Origin: Armatimonadota bacterium
GTDB taxonomy: Bacteria > Armatimonadota > Zipacnadia > Zipacnadales > JABUFB01
Reading direction: 5' to 3'
DNA length: 8,964 nt
Assembly: GCA_018056145.1 (NCBI GenBank)
Contig: JAGPGE010000202.1
Span: 1-8,964, forward strand
The position numbers and the translations under genes were made by a program. Positions 1 to 6,397 of the stretch are shown here, piece after piece; within the stretch, counting starts at the first letter, position 1, and every line of letters starts with the position of its first letter. Below the pieces are notes generated by a model, which was not told where the DNA came from, searched no databases, and worked only from the letters and a program-made list of their open reading frames with translations.

Positions 1-34
1 CGGTGACCACGGCCACTTTGCCAGCCAGTCTCAT
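1..34 (-). CDS. Short-chain dehydrogenase/reductase, N-terminal fragment cut by the window edge
   Basis: Reading down from the ATG at 34-32 gives MRLAGKVAVVT, followed by a codon starting with G. This is the usual start of a classical short-chain dehydrogenase: the first beta strand of the Rossmann fold running into the TGxxxGxG cofactor-binding loop, which lies outside the window. These enzymes oxidise or reduce hydroxyl/keto groups with NAD(P)(H) in the cytoplasm. A purine-rich ribosome-binding stretch (GGGAGGGG, positions 52-45) sits 10 bases before the ATG. The gene starts 22 bases after the quinone oxidoreductase stop, so it is probably the next cistron of the same operon. Only 11 full codons are visible. 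The family call rests on this short but characteristic motif; the substrate is unknown. Confidence 0.72.
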   Translation of the reverse strand, partial: MRLAGKVAVVT

Positions 35-56
35 GTCGTTCGTTCCCCTCCCGGGA

Positions 57-1025
57 TCAGCCTGTGGCCTGCGGAACCGTCAGCACAACTTTGCCCAGGT
101 TCTCGCGGCGCTGCAGGATCGCGTGGGCGGCTTCGGCTTCAGTGATCGGGAGGGTCGCGTGAATCACCGGCTTGATGATCCCCGCCGCGAAAGCATCCCA
201 CAGGACTCGCTCAATGCCCGCCAGTATTTCGGCCTTCATCTCGGGCGTGCGGCTCCGCAATGTGCTTCCGATAAGCCGGATGCCCTGACGGAAGAACCGG
301 TTCACGTCCAGTTCGGTGATCGCGCCGCCCAGTGTGGCGATGACGATCCAGCGGCCACCCACGGCCATCTTCTCGATGCAGCGCCCGAGTTCAGGCCCCG
401 CGATGCAGTCCAGGGCGATGTCCACCGGGTGCTCGTCCATGGCAGCGAGCAGGTCGTCGGTGGTGCGGTTAACCACGAGATCGGCGCCCAGTTCGCGAAC
501 GAACCGGGCCTTATCGTCGGTGCTCACCGTGGTCATCACCGTGCCGCCAAGAGCCTTCACCATCTGAATCGCGGCCATCCCAAGGCCGCTCGCCCCGGCC
601 TGGATGAGCACGGTGTCCCCGGCTTTCATACCGCCCTCGATGCAGATGTTCAGATAGGCGGTGGCGAATGCCTCCGGTATTGCCGCGGCCTCAACCATCG
701 AGAGCCCTTCCGGGACCGGAAGAGCCATGGTCGCGGGCACGGCGACCCGTTCCGCATACCCGCCCCCGCCCAGGAGCGCGCAGACCTTGTCACCAGGCTT
801 CCAGCGGGCGTCATCCGGCGCGTGACTGACCACGCCGGCCACTTCGAGGCCCATCCACTCGGGCCAGCCAGGCGGCGGGGGGTAGTCCCCCGCGCGTTGC
901 ATGAGGTCGGCGCGGTTGAGCGCGGCAGCATGCACATCGATGATGATCTCGCCCGGCTGCGCCACGGGATCGGGAACTTCGCTCCAGACGAGTGAGCGAT
1001 CTTCGGCTACGAGCACTGCGTGCAT
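57..1025 (-). CDS. NAD(P)H quinone oxidoreductase, PIG3-like, zinc-independent MDR family
   Basis: This is a cytoplasmic medium-chain dehydrogenase of the quinone oxidoreductase/PIG3 group, which transfers electrons from NADPH to quinones or reactive enones. Numbering from the upstream ATG at 1028, the diagnostic PIG3 segment NRADLMQRAGDYPPPPG is at residues 38-54, the GGGGYAE loop at 87-93, the cofactor-binding QAGASGLGMAAIQ at 143-155, and a conserved STLRSRTPE near 255-263. There are no zinc-ligand Cys/His sites, as expected for this branch, and the length (322-323 aa) is normal. Two ATGs stand in tandem at 1028 and 1025. The GGAG at 1035-1032 is only 3 bases from the first but 6 from the second, so I prefer 1025, giving MHAVLVAED. 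The start overlaps the stop of the upstream Gfo/Idh gene, implying translational coupling. Its job here may be to reduce an unsaturated keto-sugar or handle a by-product; that part is inference. Confidence 0.9.
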   Translation of the reverse strand: MHAVLVAEDRSLVWSEVPDPVAQPGEIIIDVHAAALNRADLMQRAGDYPPPPGWPEWMGLEVAGVVSHAPDDARWKPGDKVCALLGGGGYAERVAVPATMALPVPEGLSMVEAAAIPEAFATAYLNICIEGGMKAGDTVLIQAGASGLGMAAIQMVKALGGTVMTTVSTDDKARFVRELGADLVVNRTTDDLLAAMDEHPVDIALDCIAGPELGRCIEKMAVGGRWIVIATLGGAITELDVNRFFRQGIRLIGSTLRSRTPEMKAEILAGIERVLWDAFAAGIIKPVIHATLPITEAEAAHAILQRRENLGKVVLTVPQATG

Positions 1026-2032
1026 CATTTTCTCCAGTCTGTGTACCCGGCAGCTGCCAGGAGCGTCTCCTGCACCAGCAGTTCGTGGTCGTAGGAGTAC
1101 GGGTTCGCGATCTCCCCGTTGATGACCCGCGCGAGTTCGATCAGCTGATCCTCATACCGTCCGTTCATCACGCCCACGTCCACGAGGTGCGTTCCCGCCG
1201 GGTACTCCGCGGTGTCCTCCAGAAGCGTCAATCGCACGTGGAGCGGATCGACGCTGAAGTTCCCGGCCGGACGCTCAAGCGGGCAGATCTCCGCCGTGCC
1301 CTTGGTCCCGCAGACGATCATCCGCCGATGCTTCATGCCATCGACTTCGGTAATGGCTGCACGCACGGTGGCTGTGGCCCGGGGATACTCCAGCACCGCA
1401 AGCCCGTTGTCCTTGAGGCCGTCGTCGCGGGTCGATTTCAGGAAAGGCACCACGTTGTCCGGCCGGCCGAGCATCGCGATGACCAGGTCCAGCAGGTGGC
1501 AGCCGAAGTTGTACATCGCGCCGCCGGGGAACTGCGACAGGAAGTTGCGGTAGTGGTCCCCGTCGTAGCGGCTCATCACCACGTGGACCTCGAAGGCCTC
1601 GCCCAGCCAGCCCTCCCGCAGCGCCCGGAAGCAGAAGTTGATCGCCGGGTTGACTCGGTACATGTAGCCAAGCTGCACGGCGAGACCTTTCGCTCTGCAG
1701 CCTTCGATGAGCCGCTGGAAGGGCTCCATCGTCTCGCCACCGGGCTTGTCCACGTGCAGGTGCAGACCGCGCTCCATGCAGCGGAGCGCGGTGGGAATCA
1801 GGTCGGGGTTGTTTGTCTCCACCGCGATTGCCTGCAGGCCGGGGGTGTCGAGAAGTTGCTCTTCCGACATAAACTCGATGCCCTCGTATGATCCGGGCGA
1901 GGGCCAGTCGGGACTGTCCTCCTTCACCACCCCGACAACCTCGAAGTACTCGGGGATACGGCGGAGCGCGTCCATGATCCCCGAAGCATGCTCGTGACCG
2001 ATGCCGATCTGTCCAATCTTGATGGGTTTCAT
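1025..2032 (-). CDS. Gfo/Idh/MocA family oxidoreductase
   Basis: This is a 335-residue NAD(P)-dependent oxidoreductase of the Gfo/Idh/MocA family, which typically oxidises or reduces a sugar or cyclitol hydroxyl with tightly held or free cofactor. Residues 1-120 form the Rossmann half: strand and glycine loop IGQIGIGHEHASG at 5-17, and DKP at 95-97, the counterpart of the family EKP motif with the catalytic Lys at 96. The C-terminal alpha/beta half carries GGAMYNFGCHLLDL at 170-183; the GxHxxD pattern there (His179, Asp182) is the usual catalytic/substrate site. Length is normal and there is no signal peptide, so it is probably cytoplasmic. The ATG overlaps the stop of the upstream dehydrogenase by four bases, and no strong ribosome-binding site precedes it, so translation probably depends on coupling. 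The family call is firm; the substrate is unknown. Pairing with a TIM-barrel isomerase suggests keto-sugar or inositol-like chemistry. Confidence 0.93.
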   Translation of the reverse strand: MKPIKIGQIGIGHEHASGIMDALRRIPEYFEVVGVVKEDSPDWPSPGSYEGIEFMSEEQLLDTPGLQAIAVETNNPDLIPTALRCMERGLHLHVDKPGGETMEPFQRLIEGCRAKGLAVQLGYMYRVNPAINFCFRALREGWLGEAFEVHVVMSRYDGDHYRNFLSQFPGGAMYNFGCHLLDLVIAMLGRPDNVVPFLKSTRDDGLKDNGLAVLEYPRATATVRAAITEVDGMKHRRMIVCGTKGTAEICPLERPAGNFSVDPLHVRLTLLEDTAEYPAGTHLVDVGVMNGRYEDQLIELARVINGEIANPYSYDHELLVQETLLAAAGYTDWRK

Positions 2033-3033
2033 CGAATCAGGTTCCAGTCGAAAACGATCCCCAGTGGCGGATGGGGTTCCTCGGCGAGGCGTGTGTAGAT
2101 CTCCGGCGCGCGTTCCGGCGAGACGATCTCGGAGATGATCGGCCGGACCTGCAGCCGCCCGGCAGTGATGAGCGCGAGAAGCGTGCGGTAGTCGTCCTTC
2201 GCGGTCCAGTACCCCGGCGAAGACTCAACCTGCGGGCGTACGAAGGTGTGGGCCCCGATGAGTGACACGCCGGTCAGGTGCACATACCGGTAGAAGTCGA
2301 TGTTCGCGTCGGGGATTCGCGTGCAACCCAAGAGACTGATGCGGCCTTTCCGCGCCACGCACGTGAGCGCCTGCTGGAGCGCCGCTGCGATGCCGGTGAC
2401 TTCCACGATCGCGTCGGCGCCTTTTCCCCCGGTCAGCTCCTTCACCTTCTCGGAAATGTTCTCCTCCTCCGGCGAGGAGGCGTGGTCGGCCCCCAGGCGC
2501 AGGGCGAGGTCCCGGCGTTTCGGGTCGAGATCGGAGACGATCACCGGGATGGCCCCGTCGATCCGGGCAAGCTGTGCGGCGAAGATCCCCAGAAGCCCGA
2601 GCCCGATCACCATGACAGACTCGCCAAGCTCGACCCTCAGCTTGCGCACTCCCTGCAGGCCCATGGCGGCGATCACCACGAAGGCGGCATCCAGGGACTC
2701 TATGCGGTCGTCTCCAACCAGCGTCAGGTCCGCGGCGCTCTGCAGCGCATGGGAACGGTGCCCGGTGAAGTTGACCAGGGCCCGGTCCCCGACTCTCACG
2801 CCTTCCACGCCGTCGCCCAGGGCAATCACGCGACCGACTCCGCAGTAGCCTGGATAGTAAGGGAAGCTGCCCGAGGTGTTGGGCAGGTTCATCAGGTTCG
2901 CCCGTTCGGTCCCGGCGCTGATCACGGTATAGTCGTTTTCGAGGAGAACCTGCCCCGCGCCGGGTTCGGGTACATCGAAGGGCTTCAGAACGGCATTCGC
3001 GATGGATTCAAACACGACGTAGTGCCCGGTCAT
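2029..3033 (-). CDS. Medium-chain alcohol dehydrogenase-like protein lacking the zinc ligands
   Basis: This 334-residue protein has the two-domain fold of zinc alcohol/sorbitol/threonine dehydrogenases. The N-terminal GroES-like part covers about 1-120 and the C-terminal part from about 270; between them is a Rossmann domain with GLGLLG at 144-149. SDLD at 167-170 places an acid where NAD-preferring enzymes have one. The positions that normally bind catalytic zinc are replaced: the usual CGTD is SAGTE (39-43), and the usual GHE is GYC (62-64). The structural-zinc lobe with its four cysteines is absent; residues 81-105 run straight on. It is therefore likely a zinc-independent reductase or dehydrogenase of the SAGTER-type branch often annotated as zinc-binding alcohol dehydrogenase. 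A ribosome-binding GAGG at 3042-3039 lies 5 bases from the ATG. It is 54 bases downstream of the exported protein gene and overlaps the Gfo/Idh gene by four bases. Confidence 0.88.
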   Translation of the reverse strand: MTGHYVVFESIANAVLKPFDVPEPGAGQVLLENDYTVISAGTERANLMNLPNTSGSFPYYPGYCGVGRVIALGDGVEGVRVGDRALVNFTGHRSHALQSAADLTLVGDDRIESLDAAFVVIAAMGLQGVRKLRVELGESVMVIGLGLLGIFAAQLARIDGAIPVIVSDLDPKRRDLALRLGADHASSPEEENISEKVKELTGGKGADAIVEVTGIAAALQQALTCVARKGRISLLGCTRIPDANIDFYRYVHLTGVSLIGAHTFVRPQVESSPGYWTAKDDYRTLLALITAGRLQVRPIISEIVSPERAPEIYTRLAEEPHPPLGIVFDWNLIR

Positions 3034-3087
3034 GCAAGCCTCTTTCCTGTGTCTATCAGTCTTGTCTCTCCCAACGATTGCGGCGGG

Positions 3088-5298
3088 TCAGTACAGCACC
3101 GGGCCGTTCAAATTCTCCCACTCCAGGTACTCGGGGCACGAGTAGATGATAGTCGCTAGGGCATCGAGACCGTGCCATTTGGAGATGCCGCCGTTGTTCC
3201 CGGTGGTGTCCCGCAGGAAATTCGCGCCAATCTGGTCACGGTAGGTGCGGATGCGCGGGTTTTCCTCGAAGTCGCGGAGGTACTCGCTGCACAGCACGTA
3301 CATGTGTCCATTGGACCACGAGGAGTGCCGCGTGGGCCGCCAGAGGGGCTGGCCAGTGATGACGGCGTTGGTTTCGACCAGGAAGGTATACAGGCTGCGC
3401 AGAGCAAGGGCCATGTGTCCGGCGTCCCCGGAGCGGTTGATCAGCTCCGCGACCCGGAACCCCGGCTGCAGCGCGTTGATGATGTTCTGCGCGCCGTAGC
3501 CCACGTGGCAGCCGCCTTCCACGAGACACCCGCGATCGTACCAGCCATGGCTGATGATCGCCTGTGTGGAAGCGGCGATGCAGTTGCGCACCACGGTCTC
3601 CGCCTCGGGCAACGGTACGGCGCCGGTATAGTCCTCGGCCGCAAGCACCCACCACGCCTGCCCGCTGATTGTCCGTCCATCGTAGACCGAGCAGCCTTGG
3701 CAGGGGAGCCATTTCGGATCGCAGACATGCCGCGCGAGTATGGCCACGCGCTTCATGATGCGCTCGGCAAGCGCATCGCCGCCGGGCAGGTCCTTGCAGT
3801 GGAAGTACAACTGGCAGGCGAGTTTCAGCACGAACCCATCATTCTGCAGGATGTCGGCGGTGTTCGTGGAGTGGCCTGCTTTGAGTTCAGGCCACTTCTG
3901 TTCCAGCTCATCGTGGCAGCAGTGAACCTTGCCGTCTTCCTGCACCATCTTCTCCAGGATGAACAGCACGTCGTCAGTGACGATGCGCTCCGCGAACTCA
4001 GCCCGGTCGACCTCGCCCAGGGCGCGGAAGACCTTGGCGCAGTGCAGGATGCCGAAGCCGCCATCGTGCAGCAGTTCCAGGAACTTGCCGGTGTCGCCGC
4101 TGTAGAGCTTGAGCCACTGCGGCCAGGTCTCATCGGCGAGGGGGTCGTAGGTGGAGGGGATCAGGGCTTTCATTCCCACGAAGTGCCCACCGAAGAGCCG
4201 GTCGTGGTTGAAGCCCGCGTGGGCGACCTGGAAGCTGGCGAGGGCGTGGGCCCGGCTCTCATCCGGCCTGCGCACGTACACCTCCGCAGCCCCCACACGC
4301 CCGCCGCAGAGGGACTTGCCCTCCCGCACGAGATCCGCGATCACCAGCCAGGCTCCAGGATTCAGGGGAAGCTCGTCGCTGCTGAGTTCGGCGGGAAGGA
4401 CGCGGGTTTCACCGGATGGCACCGGCCCGGCAAGTGGAACGACAACCGTCACTTCCTTGCTTGAGAACAGCTCCCGGAGTCGCACGTCGAACCGGTCCGT
4501 CTGCGGGTCGAGAGACAGGCCCGTGCCGGCGGAGACCCGCAAGTTCAGGTACAGGTGGAACCGCCCGGCGGTCGCCAGCGGGAAGTAGATCGCCCCGGTG
4601 GGCTCAATCTGCAGCGCCACCGTGGCCTCGCCATCCGCGGGCGGGATCTGGGGCATGCGGAACCTGGCCAGATCGGGATCAGGCATTGGCGACGCAGGCC
4701 CGTGCGCAGCCACGATCTTCGGGCGAATGCGCGGCGAGTAGCCCTGTTCCGGGAGCGCATCGGACGGCACAAAGCCGCTCTGGGCTGGGACGAAGGCGAT
4801 CACGTCCACGTAAGGCGAATCATTGCCCGCCCGGGACAGAACGAGGGCGTGATCCTTGCCCTGCGTGACTGTCAGCACAGTGGGCTGGCCGTCCCGTGCG
4901 GTCTGGCGCCAGTAGAAAGCGCCGTCATCGCCCGGGTCCGGGCAGACTCCTGCCGGGACAGGGCCCGGTTCTCCGTCGCCGAAGGGCCCGAAGGCAACAG
5001 CCACGGAGCGGTTGTTGTCACCGGCGCGAGTGCGTAGCCAGAGGTGGTAATCGCCGGGAGGCAAGGTCCCGTCACCGATGTGGTAGGTGATGACCCCGGA
5101 CTCGGGGACCTCATTCAGCGTGGCGCACCGTCCCCGGCTGGTCCCTTCCCATACCCCACGGCCATGCCTGCCCGAATTCCCGGGCGCCCAGCCGGGAACG
5201 GACCCGCCTAGGTAATCCTCGCCCTCCAGGTAGAAAGCATCCTGCGCACACGCCAGCGACACTGCCAGGAAGATGCCCATCAGAACCAGTGGGTTCAT
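3088..5298 (-). CDS. Exported protein with carbohydrate-binding-like N-terminus and helical C-terminal domain; function unknown
   Basis: I do not recognise the family. The N-terminus is hydrophobic with a probable signal peptidase I site (ACA before Gln19), although the n-region has no Lys/Arg. SLAC at 14-17 is a poor lipobox. Residues about 21-175 look like a CBM6/35-type galactose-binding fold: FYLEGEDY, GRGVWEG, the LPPGDYHLWLRTRAG strand, and SPYVDVIAF at its end. About 220-345 is rich in strands and resembles an Ig-like linker domain. About 360-736 is rich in helices with repeated Trp/Tyr/His patches, compatible with an alpha/alpha-toroid as in several glycosidases and polysaccharide lyases. 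Candidate active-site residues include Tyr587, Asp588, Arg589, Glu594 and His598. Thirteen cysteines fall in the C-terminal half. The ATG at 5298 has only a weak GAGA upstream (about 5308-5305). It probably acts outside the cytoplasm on a glycan that supplies the operon's dehydrogenases; this role is inferred from context. Confidence 0.78.
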   Translation of the reverse strand: MNPLVLMGIFLAVSLACAQDAFYLEGEDYLGGSVPGWAPGNSGRHGRGVWEGTSRGRCATLNEVPESGVITYHIGDGTLPPGDYHLWLRTRAGDNNRSVAVAFGPFGDGEPGPVPAGVCPDPGDDGAFYWRQTARDGQPTVLTVTQGKDHALVLSRAGNDSPYVDVIAFVPAQSGFVPSDALPEQGYSPRIRPKIVAAHGPASPMPDPDLARFRMPQIPPADGEATVALQIEPTGAIYFPLATAGRFHLYLNLRVSAGTGLSLDPQTDRFDVRLRELFSSKEVTVVVPLAGPVPSGETRVLPAELSSDELPLNPGAWLVIADLVREGKSLCGGRVGAAEVYVRRPDESRAHALASFQVAHAGFNHDRLFGGHFVGMKALIPSTYDPLADETWPQWLKLYSGDTGKFLELLHDGGFGILHCAKVFRALGEVDRAEFAERIVTDDVLFILEKMVQEDGKVHCCHDELEQKWPELKAGHSTNTADILQNDGFVLKLACQLYFHCKDLPGGDALAERIMKRVAILARHVCDPKWLPCQGCSVYDGRTISGQAWWVLAAEDYTGAVPLPEAETVVRNCIAASTQAIISHGWYDRGCLVEGGCHVGYGAQNIINALQPGFRVAELINRSGDAGHMALALRSLYTFLVETNAVITGQPLWRPTRHSSWSNGHMYVLCSEYLRDFEENPRIRTYRDQIGANFLRDTTGNNGGISKWHGLDALATIIYSCPEYLEWENLNGPVLY

Positions 5299-5327
5299 GA
5301 TCTATCTCGGCCTCGCTTGTGATCCGG

Positions 5328-6095
5328 CTACTTGCCCATCGCCCTGAGTGCGTCCAGCGACCGCTTGCAGACATCGAAGCCGAGACCGTCCGCGCCGCCT
5401 TCTTCCACCACGTACCACTCCACCGGCTGGGTCGTCTCGCACAGTTCGAAGATGGTCGGCCAGTCCGCCTGTCCTTCGCCGATCACGCCGCCGGGGCCCG
5501 CGCCATAGTCCTTCAGATGGACCGATCTCGCCCGGCCGGGGAACTTCCGCAGCGTGCCGATCGGGTCGCCCCCGCCGTTTGCGCAGTTGCCGATGTCCAT
5601 CTGCATGATGACTTCCGGGGCGGTGTTGCTGAAGAGAATGTCCCAGGCGATCTCGCCATCCACGGTCTCGAAGTCGAAGCCGTGGGCGTGGTAGCCGCTG
5701 AACATGCCCAGGGGCGCCAGCTTCTCTGCGGCATCGTTGAGAATGCCCGCAAGCTCCATGATCGTGTCGCGCGAGGACATGCGGGGCTTGTCAGCGGCCA
5801 CGATCAGAAAGTTGTTGCCCAGCACCTGGTTCATCTCGATGGTGCGCTGCAGGTTATCCCCCAACAGCGCGGCGGTGGCCAGGTGGAAGCCGCAGCAGGC
5901 CAGCCCGCTGTCGTCGTACATGCTGCGGATTGCGTCGGGACTGTGGCCCATCCATTCCAGCACCGCACCGTCGTAGCCCCACGGTTCGGCGCCGACGTAA
6001 CCGATCTCCGACACGGACTTCAGTGTCGCCGCGAGGTCCTTCTGAACCTCGCCACGGACCGAGTACAACTGCAAGGCAACCGGTATCTTGTTCAT
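5328..6095 (-). CDS. Sugar phosphate isomerase/epimerase family protein (AP endonuclease 2-like TIM barrel)
   Basis: This is a 255-residue cytoplasmic TIM-barrel protein of the xylose isomerase-like/IolE-IolI superfamily, which isomerises, epimerises or dehydrates sugars and inositols with a divalent metal. It opens with MNKIPVALQLYSVRGE, the standard first strand. Probable metal and active-site positions are Glu37 (GAEPWG), His136/His138 (GYHAHGFDF), Asp167 (MQMDIGN), His193 (VHLKDY), Glu207 (GEGQADW) and Glu231/232 (VVEEGG). The usual YHNH motif is YHAH here. The frame stays open upstream to an ATG at 6245, but those 50 codons look non-coding, and a clear AGGAG lies five bases before the ATG at 6095, so I start there. 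It is the first gene of the apparent operon, 29 bases before the exported protein gene. The name is a family label; phosphorylated substrates are not implied, and 3-keto-sugar chemistry is possible. Confidence 0.92.
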   Translation of the reverse strand: MNKIPVALQLYSVRGEVQKDLAATLKSVSEIGYVGAEPWGYDGAVLEWMGHSPDAIRSMYDDSGLACCGFHLATAALLGDNLQRTIEMNQVLGNNFLIVAADKPRMSSRDTIMELAGILNDAAEKLAPLGMFSGYHAHGFDFETVDGEIAWDILFSNTAPEVIMQMDIGNCANGGGDPIGTLRKFPGRARSVHLKDYGAGPGGVIGEGQADWPTIFELCETTQPVEWYVVEEGGADGLGFDVCKRSLDALRAMGK

Positions 6096-6100
6096 TGTTT

Positions 6101-6105
6101 CTCCT
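6101..6105 (-). promoter_or_regulatory. Ribosome-binding site fixing the isomerase start
   Basis: On the minus strand AGGAG occupies 6105-6101, five bases before the ATG at 6095-6093. It is the best Shine-Dalgarno match in the window. It selects this ATG over the in-frame upstream ATG at 6245, and the protein then starts directly on the conserved first strand of the barrel. Confidence 0.85.
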
Positions 6106-6200
6106 GTGCTATCACGGTTCTGTTTAGGTGGGATTGGCGTCACGGCACCGGCCCATATCTTCCATACCCACATGCCCGAGACCTGCCTTAGCCAGGCGCG

Positions 6201-6247
6201 CTTTGTCTCAGAGGCCCACTGAAGTATGGCTCCGCGCGTGGACAAAG
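6201..6247. repeat. Inverted repeat, 7-base perfect arms
   Basis: The arm CTTTGTC at 6201-6207 is the exact reverse complement of GACAAAG at 6241-6247, with 33 bases between them. It lies upstream of the isomerase start and could form a stem in the leader RNA or act as paired protein-binding half-sites. There is no adjacent T-run, so a terminator role is unlikely. Arms of this length can also arise by chance. Confidence 0.4.
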
Positions 6248-6286
6248 AAGCGAGGCGGACGAAGGCGAGGATGACCGCCGGCTAAG

Positions 6287-6305
6287 AGGCGGCCCGAAGC
6301 TGCCT
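6287..6305. repeat. Short hairpin in the intergenic region
   Basis: AGGCGGC at 6287-6293 can pair with GCTGCCT at 6299-6305 around a CCGAA loop. The plus-strand RNA has six Watson-Crick pairs and one G-U; the minus-strand RNA has one A-C mismatch. In the minus direction it is preceded by the G run (complement of 6306-6313) and followed by CTTAG rather than a U tract, so it is a weak terminator candidate at best. Confidence 0.35.
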
Positions 6306-6335
6306 CCCCCCCCGCTTATCGCCGACAATGCGATG

Positions 6336-6346
6336 AGGGATTCCCT
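6336..6346. repeat. 11-base odd palindrome AGGGATTCCCT
   Basis: Two 5-base arms, AGGGA and TCCCT, are centred on the T at 6341. Just beside it, ATCGC at 6318-6322 and GCGAT at 6330-6334 form another small inverted repeat with a 7-base spacer. Either could be a regulator site or part of a folded RNA; the sequence alone does not decide. Confidence 0.35.
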
Positions 6347-6397
6347 GACACCGGATCGAGTTCCGCCTGCAAATGGCGTCACATCGCTTGGGACACC

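Larger units (their letters stand above)
6096..6397. other. 302-base intergenic region with several inverted repeats; probable leader or promoter region of the operon
   Basis: No protein gene is supported here. The minus-strand reading from 6382 to 6188 (64 codons) is low-complexity Ser/Arg/Pro-rich and has no family signature. The region holds an 8-base C run (6306-6313) and several possible hairpins, listed separately or under findings. No hairpin is followed by a T-run in the minus direction, so I see no classical intrinsic terminator for the upstream gene. No convincing -35/-10 pair was found for the downstream operon, although the position makes a promoter likely. No tRNA or known riboswitch pattern was recognised. 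Confidence 0.6.

Noticed and set aside
14..17. Lipoprotein lipobox SLAC at residues 14-17 of the 736-residue exported protein (coded near 5259-5248)
   Set aside because: The -3 position is Ser rather than Leu or similar, and an A-C-A signal peptidase I site overlaps it. Coordinates given here are residue numbers.
3..995. Plus-strand open frame of 330 codons opposite the quinone oxidoreductase gene
   Set aside because: The minus strand encodes an unmistakable PIG3-type protein across the same span; the plus frame is His/Arg/Gly-rich with no family signature.
1025..1891. Plus-strand open frame of about 300 codons (from 992) opposite the Gfo/Idh gene
   Set aside because: It mirrors a well-supported Gfo/Idh/MocA gene and has no motif or ribosome-binding site of its own.
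3172..4464. Long plus-strand open frame (430 codons) opposite the exported protein gene
   Set aside because: It is a GC-rich antisense shadow. Its translation has no recognisable motifs, whereas the opposite frame has a signal peptide and domain-like segments.
6160..6240. Possible sigma-70 promoter elements on the minus strand (GCCATACT, GGTATGGA, GATATGG)
   Set aside because: None has a recognisable -35 box at 16-18 bases, so I cannot support a specific promoter.
6096..6245. N-terminal extension of the isomerase to the ATG at 6245
   Set aside because: The 50 extra codons show no conserved pattern or signal peptide, and a strong AGGAG precedes the internal ATG at 6095, which starts on the conserved first barrel strand.
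6340..6375. Possible tRNA-like T-arm around GGATCGAGTTCC
   Set aside because: No acceptor, D or anticodon arms can be built around it, and it lacks the required GTTCRA loop spacing.
6188..6382. Possible 64-codon minus-strand small gene in the intergenic region
   Set aside because: The product is low-complexity Ser/Arg/Pro/Gly-rich, there is no ribosome-binding site, and part of it coincides with inverted repeats and a homopolymer run.
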